Source: REEB509 sp044370335
GTDB lineage: Bacteria > Pseudomonadota > Alphaproteobacteria > Caulobacterales > Aquidulcibacteraceae
Direction of reading: 5' to 3'
DNA length: 6,556 nt
NCBI GenBank assembly: GCA_044370335.1
Contig: JBILVS010000143.1
Span: 1-6,556 of the forward strand
Both the position numbers and the translations under genes were made by a program. Below are positions 1 through 5,542 of this stretch, piece by piece (the first letter of the stretch is position 1; every line of letters starts with the position of its first letter). The notes beneath the pieces were generated by a model. It was not told the DNA's origin. It made no database searches and worked only from the letters and a program-made list of their open reading frames with translations.

Positions 1-49
1 GGGCGCATGCGCAAGCATGACGCCGTTGCTTCTGAAACCATCAGTTTGA

Positions 50-418
50 GGGACGACCAATATCACCGACAATCGGAGGTCTGGTCTCGACCTGGCCCAT
101 TACCCCATCTTTCTGCGCATCGACCATGAGGCCGAACCTTTGCACCTTCGGGGGTCGCCGGGCGCGCTTCTGATCCAAACCCGGCCGCCCGTGGTGACTG
201 GCGCGTTGGTGGTCTCTCGCGTGGACGAGACGGGCCGGGTGCTTTGGACGACGGACACCGAACTCGATCGCTACACGCTGCGGCAGATCCTGGCCGGCGA
301 TGGGGTGAGCGCCTTTGTCGGCGCGCGCCTGCCGGAGCCCGGGCGGGTGAGCGAGCCGCTTGTCGTTCTGATCGCCAACGAGACCGGCGCAATCACAATC
401 CATTCGCTTTGGCGCTGA
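50..418 (+). CDS. C-terminal part of an unrecognised protein, probably frame-disrupted at its 5' side
   Basis: The frame is open from position 50 (just after an in-frame TGA at 47-49) to the TGA at 416-418 and reads like real protein. Early residues include DLAHYPIFLRID, followed by a beta-rich stretch (VVSRVDETGRVLWTTD, LVVLIANETGAITIHSLWR) with G/C-biased third positions. The first usable start is TTG at 140, but protein-like sequence extends well upstream of it with no ATG, GTG or TTG, so 140 is unlikely to be the true start. Frame 1 is open from position 1 to 126. Removing one base near 50-60 would join it to this frame (giving SLRD-TNITDNR), so a one-base insertion or a sequencing error in a longer gene entering from the left is likely. 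The strand/turn pattern and C-terminus vaguely recall PA2928-family proteins, but this is an unverified memory. It has no visible functional tie to the minus-strand genes. Confidence 0.55.
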   Translation, partial: GTTNITDNRRSGLDLAHYPIFLRIDHEAEPLHLRGSPGALLIQTRPPVVTGALVVSRVDETGRVLWTTDTELDRYTLRQILAGDGVSAFVGARLPEPGRVSEPLVVLIANETGAITIHSLWR

Positions 419-540
419 GGCGGCGGGCAAGGCGCATCGCCAGGTCCGCTGATCGCGCCTTGGCGCCTGCCGAAATCGAGACCCTGCTGCCGCTTCAGAC
501 AAAGCTCCGCATCTGGCTCGATCACAACCGCGACAGCTGA
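409..540 (+). CDS. Possible 43-residue ORF or displaced C-terminus
   Basis: A TTG at 409 opens a short frame ending with TGA at 538-540. Its second half (ALAPAEIETLLPLQTKLRIWLDHNRDS) looks like a helical protein C-terminus and not random shadow sequence, whereas the first dozen residues are Arg-rich and unconvincing. It overlaps the end of the preceding plus-strand gene by 10 nt in another frame, which would suit translational coupling. It also overlaps the stop end of the convergent hydrolase by 19 nt. No ribosome binding site is clear. It may instead be the frame-shifted tail of the upstream protein or a relic of a lost gene. It matches no family I recognise. Confidence 0.25.
   Translation: MALRRRARRIARSADRALAPAEIETLLPLQTKLRIWLDHNRDS
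428..462. other. Inverted repeat between convergent genes
   Basis: CAAGGCGC at 428-435 is perfectly repeated in inverse as GCGCCTTG at 455-462, separated by 19 nt. It starts 10 nt after the stop of the plus-strand gene and lies about 60 nt beyond the hydrolase stop on the other strand. It could act as a weak bidirectional transcription end. No T-tract follows on either strand and the loop is long, so terminator activity is uncertain. Confidence 0.25.
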
Positions 541-1535
541 TCCGGCGCTGCGGTCGCCTCTTTCAGGAAGGAGACCACGCGCGGCCAGCTGTCGATGCGG
601 GCGGCCGCGTTGCCCTCGATGGTGCCGCCATAGCGAGCCAGCCGATCATAAAACGGGCTGTCCGGGGCGATCGGCGGGCCGAACAGGAAGTGTCCTGCGT
701 CCTCATAGGCGAGCGTGGTGACGGGCGGACCAGCCCCCGCCTGGCTGCGGGCCTCGACGGCGCGCGCCATGGGGCAGGCGGGCCACATGGTTTCGGCCTC
801 GCCGCAGACCAGCAGCACCGGCGCCTCGGCCTGCTCAATCGGGATGGCGGCGCGGGCGGCTTCCAGCGCGAGCGCTGGGTCTTCAACGGACCGATAGACG
901 CTGATTACGCCCTCGGCCGCATTCCAGGCGGCGAAGGGCATGGCCGCCAAGGGAGCGCCGTTCGCCGTCCAGGACGACCGCCGGCTCTGGCCGCCATTGC
1001 TCCAGTCGACGCCGTTCCAGACGACGTTCGTGGGCATGGCCGCGACGACGGCGCGCAAGTCTGGACGACGGGAGGCGATCAGAAGGGCGGCTTCTGCGCC
1101 TTTCGAGGCGCCAACCACAGCCAATCGCGCCGGGTCCACCGCGGGCTGACGTCCGAGCCAATCCAAGGCGCGGTCAAACATCTCCAGCGGGATTTCTTCG
1201 AGGGTGTCGGGTGTCCCGGGCACGCCGAAGTAAGCCAATTGGAACACTGCAAACCCTTCCTGTTGAAGAATCACAGCAGTGGTTTGTGAGGCTGTTCCGA
1301 GGCCGCCTTCCGAGCCGCCCAAAACAAGCACCGCGGGATGCGGGCCTGGCCCCCCGGCAGGGAAATAGTTGCCGAACAGGCCCGCCTCTTCGATGCGACG
1401 GCCGCTTGATCCGGGGTCGACGATCTCGATGGCCGGCAAGCCGTAATTCTCCGGCGCCAGAAAGCGGAACCCCGCCGCCCCGCCCACCAAAACCGCGGCG
1501 GTGGCCGCCAGCGCCAAGCCTCTCTTCCATTGCAT
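522..1535 (-). CDS. Membrane-anchored acyl-CoA thioester hydrolase/BAAT C-terminal domain protein (alpha/beta hydrolase)
   Basis: This 337-residue serine hydrolase matches the BAAT C-terminal (acyl-CoA thioesterase/bile acid-CoA:amino acid acyltransferase-like) group. Residues 6-25 form one hydrophobic signal anchor or signal peptide, so the catalytic domain probably faces the periplasm. The nucleophile elbow is GASKGAE with Ser144. GGSEGG (73-78) probably builds the oxyanion region, and DAGHF supplies the catalytic His282. Where family members usually have GEDDxxWPS, this protein has GEAETMWPA, so Glu248 replaces the expected catalytic Asp. The ATG at 1535 is chosen because AGGAG (1543-1547) lies 7 nt upstream; a TTG at 1553 would add six residues but lacks this spacing. 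The gene follows the response regulator after 105 bp containing a hairpin and an operator-like palindrome, suggesting its own promoter controlled with the exporter operon. The substrate is unknown: an ester, thioester or lactone is possible, and periplasmic location argues against free acyl-CoA. A dienelactone-hydrolase-like role is an alternative. Confidence 0.88.
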   Translation of the reverse strand: MQWKRGLALAATAAVLVGGAAGFRFLAPENYGLPAIEIVDPGSSGRRIEEAGLFGNYFPAGGPGPHPAVLVLGGSEGGLGTASQTTAVILQQEGFAVFQLAYFGVPGTPDTLEEIPLEMFDRALDWLGRQPAVDPARLAVVGASKGAEAALLIASRRPDLRAVVAAMPTNVVWNGVDWSNGGQSRRSSWTANGAPLAAMPFAAWNAAEGVISVYRSVEDPALALEAARAAIPIEQAEAPVLLVCGEAETMWPACPMARAVEARSQAGAGPPVTTLAYEDAGHFLFGPPIAPDSPFYDRLARYGGTIEGNAAARIDSWPRVVSFLKEATAAPDQLSRL

Positions 1536-1612
1536 CCCGGCTCTCCTCGTCAATGACGGGACGATGCCTCAGAGGGTTACAGCTGGGCAGTGAACGGGAT
1601 CAGGCCCTTGGA

Positions 1613-1627
1613 GTGACAAAAGTCATG
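1613..1627. promoter_or_regulatory. Candidate operator upstream of the hydrolase (site 2)
   Basis: On the minus strand this reads CATGACTTTTGTCAC, with a TGAC-N4-GTCA palindrome at 1614-1625. It matches the site at 5152-5166 at 12 of 15 positions, and the three differences all lie in the spacer. It sits 77 nt upstream of the hydrolase ATG and immediately downstream of the hairpin at the end of the response regulator gene. LuxR/NarL-type regulators bind dyads of this size as dimers, so the neighbouring response regulator is the prime candidate. Binding is inferred. Confidence 0.45.
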
Positions 1628-1649
1628 GCTGTGGGGCCCCTCACAGCCA
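1626..1649 (-). terminator. Possible intrinsic terminator overlapping the response regulator stop
   Basis: TGGCTGTG at 1626-1633 and CACAGCCA at 1642-1649 form a perfect 8-bp stem around GGGCCCCT. The stem begins inside the last codons of the response regulator and includes its TGA. On the minus strand it is followed, after a few bases, by TTTT within ATGACTTTTGTC, a short T-tract set slightly away from the stem. This would end the four-gene transcript, perhaps partially, before the hydrolase. Confidence 0.4.
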
Positions 1650-2246
1650 GCCTTTCTCCCGGGCGAAGCGGCTCGCTTCGATCCGGCTGGCCGCGCCGAG
1701 CTTCGCGGAGGCCTCGGAGAGATAGTTGCGAACCGTGCCGGGCGAGAGACCGAGCAGCCGGGCGATGTCTTTGTTTGAGCGACCCTCGTCAGCGAGGCGT
1801 AGAACGGTGCGCTCGCGATCAGAGAGCGGGTTTGTGGGGGCGTCCCAGGCGGCCTCGGCGAGTTCCGGGGCGATGGCGCGGCCGCCGGTTGCGACCTTGC
1901 GGATCGCCGCCGCCAGGGCGTCGGAGGGTGTATCCTTCAGCAGATAGCCGCGCACCCCTGCGTCCATGGCGCGGCGGAGATAGCCGGCCCGACCAAACGT
2001 GGTCACGATCAGGACTTTGGCCCCGAGATTGTCCCGCGCGATGGCCTCGGCGAGATCAAGCCCCGTAAGGCCCGGCATCTCGATGTCGGACAGGAGCACA
2101 TCCGGCTTATGCGCGAGCACCGCCGCCAAGGCCGTCTCCCCGTCTGCGGCGCGGGCCACAATCTCGATGTCGCCCTCCAAGGAGAGCAGGGCCGCCAACG
2201 CCCCCAACACCAAGGCCTGATCTTCGGCGATGACGACTCGGATCAT
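1641..2246 (-). CDS. NarL/DesR-type response regulator transcription factor
   Basis: This 201-residue cytoplasmic protein is the normal length for a two-domain NarL/FixJ regulator. The receiver domain (about 1-118) shows the acidic pair Glu8/Asp9, phosphoacceptor Asp54 in LLSDIEMPG, the TTF segment at 82-84 and Lys104 in YLLKD. The stretch TTFGRAGYLRRAMDAGV is especially typical of DesR/YvfU-like regulators. The C-terminal LuxR-type helix-turn-helix (about 138-200) carries LSDRERTVLRLADEG and SNKDIARLLGLSPGTVRNYL. The ATG at 2246 shares ATGA with the end of the kinase gene and is preceded by TAGGAG with a 7-nt gap, so the two are translationally coupled. The protein should be phosphorylated by the adjacent kinase and control the exporter operon. 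Two copies of a TGAC-N4-GTCA palindrome, upstream of the ATPase and of the hydrolase, are its likely targets, though binding is inferred. Confidence 0.95.
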   Translation of the reverse strand: MIRVVIAEDQALVLGALAALLSLEGDIEIVARAADGETALAAVLAHKPDVLLSDIEMPGLTGLDLAEAIARDNLGAKVLIVTTFGRAGYLRRAMDAGVRGYLLKDTPSDALAAAIRKVATGGRAIAPELAEAAWDAPTNPLSDRERTVLRLADEGRSNKDIARLLGLSPGTVRNYLSEASAKLGAASRIEASRFAREKGWL

Positions 2247-3337
2247 GCGGAGGCTCCTACGGGGAGGCGGGCGGTGAGCACGGTGCCGGCGGACCCGCCC
2301 GCGACGGCGAGCCCGCCCCCCGCCGCCGCCAGACGTGATCGCACGCCGCTGATGCCGCCGCCTTCGCGGACGGCCTCGCCGTCACCGTCGTCGCGGACGC
2401 GGAGCTCAAGGCCCTCCGGCTTCTGGGTCAGCGAAATCCAGCAGGTGCGCGCCCCGGAGTGGCGGATCACGTTGGTGACCGCTTCGCGAAGGGTCATGGC
2501 CAAGACCGCGCCGGCCCCTTCGTCGATTTGCTCGGCGTCGCCCTCGACCTCGCAGGCGATGCCGGCGGCGGCCAAGGCGGCGCGGGAGCCCGCCAGTTCC
2601 CGCCCCAAGCTGGCGCCGGTCATGCCCGCGACGGCGGCCCTCACCTCCGCCAACGCATCGCGAGCCGTGCCGGCGACTTCGCGCATCTCAGCTTCGGCTT
2701 TGGCCGCGTCGCGGTGGGCGAGCTTGGAGGCGAGATCGGCCTTGATGGCGATCAAAGTAAGAGTGCGGCCCAAAAGGTCGTGCAGGTCGCGGCCGATGCG
2801 TTCCCGCTCGGCGGTGGCGGCCATCTGTTTGACCTCATCGTGGGCCGCCGCCAGCTCCTTGTTTTTGTCTTCGAGCGCGGCCCGCGAGATATTGGCGAGA
2901 CCGATCATCACCATCATCAGAATGCCCAACGCCCAATAGAAGAGGGGCTGTTGGGTCAGGACCCCAACGGCGGCGGCGACGCCGGCGAAAACCCCCAGAA
3001 TGATCCCCGCCCGGCGGGCCGGCCGAAGTTCCGCGATCATCGCCGCGGCATAAACCGAGATGACGGTCCAGTTGCTGGCGGTGAAGGCGAGGCCGAACGA
3101 CACGAGCAGCGTCGCCACGGCAAGAAGGATGAGGCGCAGCCCGCTTGCAGAGATCGCGGCGAAGTAAAGCCCCAGAAACACCGCAAGGCCTGCGATCGCT
3201 CCGATGATCTGGGGTTCGCTCGGCAGTCGGAAGACCCACGGAATGAAGAAAAGCGGCAAGTAAGCCAACCAAATGACCGGGCTTTCGATACTGAACCAAG
3301 AAGGGGTGGTGGGGGGGCGCCGCTGCTTCGCCGTCAT
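2243..3337 (-). CDS. DesK-type membrane sensor histidine kinase
   Basis: This is a 364-residue sensor kinase. The N-terminal half (about 20-150) consists of five or six hydrophobic segments with very short loops and no extracytoplasmic domain, as in DesK/YvfT intramembrane sensors. A probable coiled-coil linker (152-180) leads to the HisKA_3 dimerisation domain, where ERERIGRDLHDLLG contains phosphoacceptor His186. The HATPase domain has an N box REAVTNVIRHS (Asn289), DDGDG (316-320) and a glycine-rich lid, GGGISGVRSRL. The reading frame is open further upstream, but the ATG at 3337 is chosen because it directly precedes the first plausible protein sequence and has GGAG 9 nt upstream; the 89 residues that could be added are Arg/Pro/Trp-rich shadow sequence inside the permease gene. 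It lies 31 nt after the permease stop and overlaps the response regulator by 4 nt. It probably senses a membrane-active compound or membrane state handled by the exporter; the signal cannot be read from sequence. Confidence 0.95.
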   Translation of the reverse strand: MTAKQRRPPTTPSWFSIESPVIWLAYLPLFFIPWVFRLPSEPQIIGAIAGLAVFLGLYFAAISASGLRLILLAVATLLVSFGLAFTASNWTVISVYAAAMIAELRPARRAGIILGVFAGVAAAVGVLTQQPLFYWALGILMMVMIGLANISRAALEDKNKELAAAHDEVKQMAATAERERIGRDLHDLLGRTLTLIAIKADLASKLAHRDAAKAEAEMREVAGTARDALAEVRAAVAGMTGASLGRELAGSRAALAAAGIACEVEGDAEQIDEGAGAVLAMTLREAVTNVIRHSGARTCWISLTQKPEGLELRVRDDGDGEAVREGGGISGVRSRLAAAGGGLAVAGGSAGTVLTARLPVGASA

Positions 3338-3368
3338 GGGGCTCAGTCTCCGCTCCTGTCGGCCCGCG

Positions 3369-4121
3369 TCAAGCCGCGGGCCGTTGCTGGCCGGTCCAGG
3401 CGAAGGCGGCGGCCGCCAGCGTAAGGAGCGCCAAAGGCCCCGCGTGCAGGCCGAGATTGGTCCAGTCGCGTTGCCCCGCCGCCATGAGCGCGATTTCGCC
3501 CAGATGATACGACGGCAGCGCCCAGGCCATGGACTCGATCGCGTCAGGCAGCATGGCGATCGGCATCCATAATCCCCCAAAAACCGCCATGGCGAGGAAA
3601 ACAATGTTGGCCAACGCCACAGCGCCTTTTTGGCCGAGCCGATAGCCGATGCCCAGCCCGATCATCGCAAACGGGATCACCGCCACCGCATGCACGCTCG
3701 CAAGGATGGCCCACGCGGTCGGGGTCAGGCGGACGCCTGCTAACGCCGCCAGCCCATACAGGAAAACGAATGCGACTGCGCTGAACACAAGCGTCGCCGT
3801 GAGTTTGGCGGCAATGTGGGCGCCCGCCGGCATCGGCGACAGCCGTTTCAGCTCCAGCTGGCCCGTTTCGCGTTCGGCCGCAACGTTCGCTCCGAAGCCG
3901 AACAGAGCCGGTCCCATCACCGCGAACACGCCGAATGTCGCAAGCGTCCGGGTGGCGACCTCGACATTACCTTGCCCCATGCCGAGGGCGAACAAGGCGT
4001 AGAAGGCGGGCGGCAGAATGATCGTGGGCAGGATGAATTGCGGCATCCGGGCCGATTTGACGATCTCGGCGATGGCCTCACGGGCATAGACCCCAGGGCT
4101 TGCGGCAATCAGGCTGGACAT
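3369..4121 (-). CDS. ABC-2 type transporter permease
   Basis: This 250-residue integral membrane subunit has about six hydrophobic segments, roughly at 28-47, 61-80, 105-127, 134-160, 168-190 and 226-243, the standard ABC-2 layout. After the second segment, AAERETGQLELKRLSPMP (81-98) is the characteristic cytoplasmic coupling stretch seen in YvfS/DrrB-like permeases. FGGLWMPIAMLPDAIESMAWALPSYHL-type sequence before the last segment is also typical of the family; key residues are the GGLWMP turn (182-187) and the LPSYH motif (202-206). Its ATG overlaps the ATPase stop by one base (TGATG), and an AGAAGGAAG sequence inside the ATPase C-terminus serves as ribosome binding site. It should dimerise and pair with the upstream ATPase to export a substrate, probably a lipid-like or hydrophobic drug-like molecule by analogy with the family. 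The substrate is unknown. Confidence 0.94.
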   Translation of the reverse strand: MSSLIAASPGVYAREAIAEIVKSARMPQFILPTIILPPAFYALFALGMGQGNVEVATRTLATFGVFAVMGPALFGFGANVAAERETGQLELKRLSPMPAGAHIAAKLTATLVFSAVAFVFLYGLAALAGVRLTPTAWAILASVHAVAVIPFAMIGLGIGYRLGQKGAVALANIVFLAMAVFGGLWMPIAMLPDAIESMAWALPSYHLGEIALMAAGQRDWTNLGLHAGPLALLTLAAAAFAWTGQQRPAA

Positions 4122-5059
4122 CAGAGGGCTTCCTTCTGGCTGACGGCGACGATGTCGCTGAGGGCGTCTTCCAAGGACGCGCTCGTGACTTCAAAGCTGG
4201 CTAGGGCGGGATCGAGGCTGAACAGGGCCTCCAGCGTCGCCCGAGGAGCGGTGGATAGGATCACGGTGTCGGCGCCGCGGGTCTCGACCTTTGCCGCGCC
4301 GGGCAGGGCCGCAAGGCGGATCGGCGACAGACCTGAGCGCACTCGGAGGCTTGTCCCGGCCACCTGCGCCTTGATTGCGGCCGGCGGTCCGTCGGCCACA
4401 ATCCGCCCCCCGGCGATGACCACGATCCGATCCGCGAGCGCTTCGGCTTCGTCCATGTGGTGGGTGGCAAGGAGCACGGCGGCGCCGGCGTCGGCCTTTT
4501 CGCGCACAAGACCCCACAGGGCGCGGCGGGCGTCGGAGTCAAAGCCCGTCGTGGGCTCGTCCAGCGCTAGGAAATCGGGCGAGCCGGCAATGGCGAGGGC
4601 AAAGTGCACCTTGCGTTGTTCGCCGCCGGAGAGCTGATCGCAACGCCGCTTGGCGAGGGCGCCCAAGCCCGCCTGATCGAGAATGGCGGCGGTGGCGAGG
4701 CGGCGTCTATAATAGCCGGCGTGGAGGTCGATCACTTCCGACACGGTCAGGGTTTCGGGCAGGCCTGCCGTCTGCAGCATCACGCCCATCCGAGCTCGGG
4801 CTTCGGCATCGCGAGGGTCGCGGCCGAAAAGCCGCACTTCCCCCGCATCGGCGGCGAGACGCCCGGTTAAAAGGCCCGCGACCGTCGATTTGCCGGCGCC
4901 GTTGGGGCCGAGCAGAGCTGTCACGGACCCGGGCTTCAGGCCAATGCTGAAGCCACTCAGGACGCGCCGGCCGGCATAGGCCTTCGCCACGCCTGCAAGC
5001 TCAGCGACAATGGAGGTATCACACGGGTGCAAGGCACGGGCTGACACAGGGGCTGACAC
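4121..5059 (-). CDS. ABC transporter ATP-binding protein (ABC-2 exporter)
   Basis: This 312-residue ATPase powers the adjacent permease. All nucleotide-binding motifs are intact: Walker A GPNGAGKST (51-59), Q-loop Gln96, signature LSGGEQ (143-148), Walker B FLALDE with catalytic Glu168, and the switch His200 in ATHHMDEAEALADR. Residues from about 230 onward form the accessory C-terminal domain common in DrrA/YvfR-like exporter ATPases. The GTG at 5059 is preferred because AGGAG (5069-5073) lies 9 nt upstream. A 12-bp tandem duplication repeats the start codon and next three codons, so a second GTG exists at 5047, 21 nt from the ribosome binding site. It is the first gene of the four-gene unit and overlaps the permease by one base. 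A palindromic candidate operator lies about 92 nt upstream. No substrate can be inferred from this subunit alone. Confidence 0.96.
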   Translation of the reverse strand: MSAPVSARALHPCDTSIVAELAGVAKAYAGRRVLSGFSIGLKPGSVTALLGPNGAGKSTVAGLLTGRLAADAGEVRLFGRDPRDAEARARMGVMLQTAGLPETLTVSEVIDLHAGYYRRRLATAAILDQAGLGALAKRRCDQLSGGEQRKVHFALAIAGSPDFLALDEPTTGFDSDARRALWGLVREKADAGAAVLLATHHMDEAEALADRIVVIAGGRIVADGPPAAIKAQVAGTSLRVRSGLSPIRLAALPGAAKVETRGADTVILSTAPRATLEALFSLDPALASFEVTSASLEDALSDIVAVSQKEAL

Positions 5060-5061
5060 AG
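5038..5061. repeat. Perfect 12-bp tandem duplication over the ATPase start
   Basis: GGGCTGACACAG occurs twice head to tail at 5038-5049 and 5050-5061. On the minus strand each copy contains GTG-TCA-GCC, so the duplication yields residues VSAP/VSAR and two in-frame GTG starts at 5059 and 5047. It is in phase, so the protein is simply four residues longer or shorter. Confidence 0.85.
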
Positions 5062-5121
5062 GGACTTTCTCCTCGTCGGAGCGGTTTCAATCGCTGATGA
5101 AGACAAGCAGCCGCGGCCTCC

Positions 5122-5135
5122 GCGCACGAGTGCGC
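5122..5135. other. Perfect 14-bp palindrome in the exporter leader
   Basis: GCGCAC and GTGCGC flank a 2-bp centre (GA). The palindrome lies between the candidate operator and the ATPase start, just downstream of a TTGACG (minus strand, 5143-5138) that could be a -35 element. No good -10 follows at 17 nt. It could be a second protein-binding dyad near the transcription start or a small leader hairpin. Its function is not established. Confidence 0.35.
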
Positions 5136-5151
5136 CCCGTCAATGGCCGGA

Positions 5152-5166
5152 CATGACAGGTGTCAC
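5152..5166. promoter_or_regulatory. Candidate operator upstream of the exporter/two-component operon (site 1)
   Basis: CATGACAGGTGTCAC contains the perfect inverted repeat TGACA-GG-TGTCA at 5154-5165. It lies 92 nt upstream of the ATPase GTG and just upstream of a possible -35 element (TTGACG at 5143-5138 on the minus strand), a suitable place for an activator. The closely matching site at 1613-1627 precedes the hydrolase gene. Autoregulation by the downstream response regulator is the natural inference. Confidence 0.5.
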
Positions 5167-5167
5167 C

Positions 5168-5542
5168 TTTCGACGGTCGCGGGGCTAGCCTCGACCCGGT
5201 GGCGAAGAACAGCCAGGGGAGGAAACCGCGGGGTGCAGGCGGCTGGCTATGAGGATTGTAGCGCGGCGGGTCGTGCAGACGCGGCGGATTGACCGGGGCG
5301 CGATTGCGTCGATGGACCTGCCGGCCGCCGTGGCGGGCTGGACGATTGAGCGCTCGACTGCGGCAGGTTTGGCGACGGCCTCATTTGGCGCAGCGTGCGC
5401 CACCGTTCAGATGTGCTTCCGCGATCGATGCAAGGAGCGACGCTTGGCAGGGCGGATGCAAGATCCCGGGCGCGGTCTTGGGCTATGATCATGAGCTGTC
5501 GATCGGCTGAGGGCCGGCCGGCGCGCAGCACAAGCGCTGCGG
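5168..5542. other. Non-coding stretch, probably the flank of the decayed IS91-family element
   Basis: No reading frame here has a recognisable domain or a convincing ribosome binding site, and the short frames on both strands are Arg/Pro/Ser-rich shadows. It lies between the stop of the IS91-family transposase remnant and the exporter promoter region, where the 3' (origin) end of such an element would be expected. It contains the hairpin at 5386-5402. The exact element boundary cannot be seen. Confidence 0.35.
5386..5402. repeat. Compact inverted repeat in the IS91 flank
   Basis: TGGCGCA and TGCGCCA form a perfect 7-bp stem around a GCG loop. IS91-family elements replicate from an end carrying a subterminal hairpin, and this repeat lies about 140 bp beyond the transposase stop on the expected side. 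An oriIS-type hairpin is possible but not demonstrated, and the distance to the true terminus is unknown. Confidence 0.3.

Noticed and set aside
1548..1558. CGTCA-A-TGACG near the hydrolase ribosome binding site as a third operator
   Set aside because: The half-sites are in the reverse arrangement and the centre is 1 nt instead of 4, and it lies against the ribosome binding site. It is most likely chance.
1211..2068. Plus-strand open frame of 285 codons across the hydrolase and regulator
   Set aside because: It crosses two clear minus-strand genes and their intergenic hairpin, and its product is Arg/Pro/Ser-rich with no recognisable fold.
2459..3424. Long plus-strand open frame antisense to the kinase
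   Set aside because: It is a high-GC shadow of the kinase gene. It lacks any domain, is rich in Gly/Arg/Asp/His, and the opposite strand encodes a complete histidine kinase with a ribosome binding site.
3338..3604. 89-residue N-terminal extension of the kinase
   Set aside because: It lies wholly within the permease gene in another frame, is Arg/Pro/Trp-rich, and the ATG at 3337 has a good ribosome binding site.
3816..4637. Plus-strand open frame across the permease/ATPase junction
   Set aside because: It is a shadow of two overlapping minus-strand genes, with low-complexity Arg/Ala/Ser composition.
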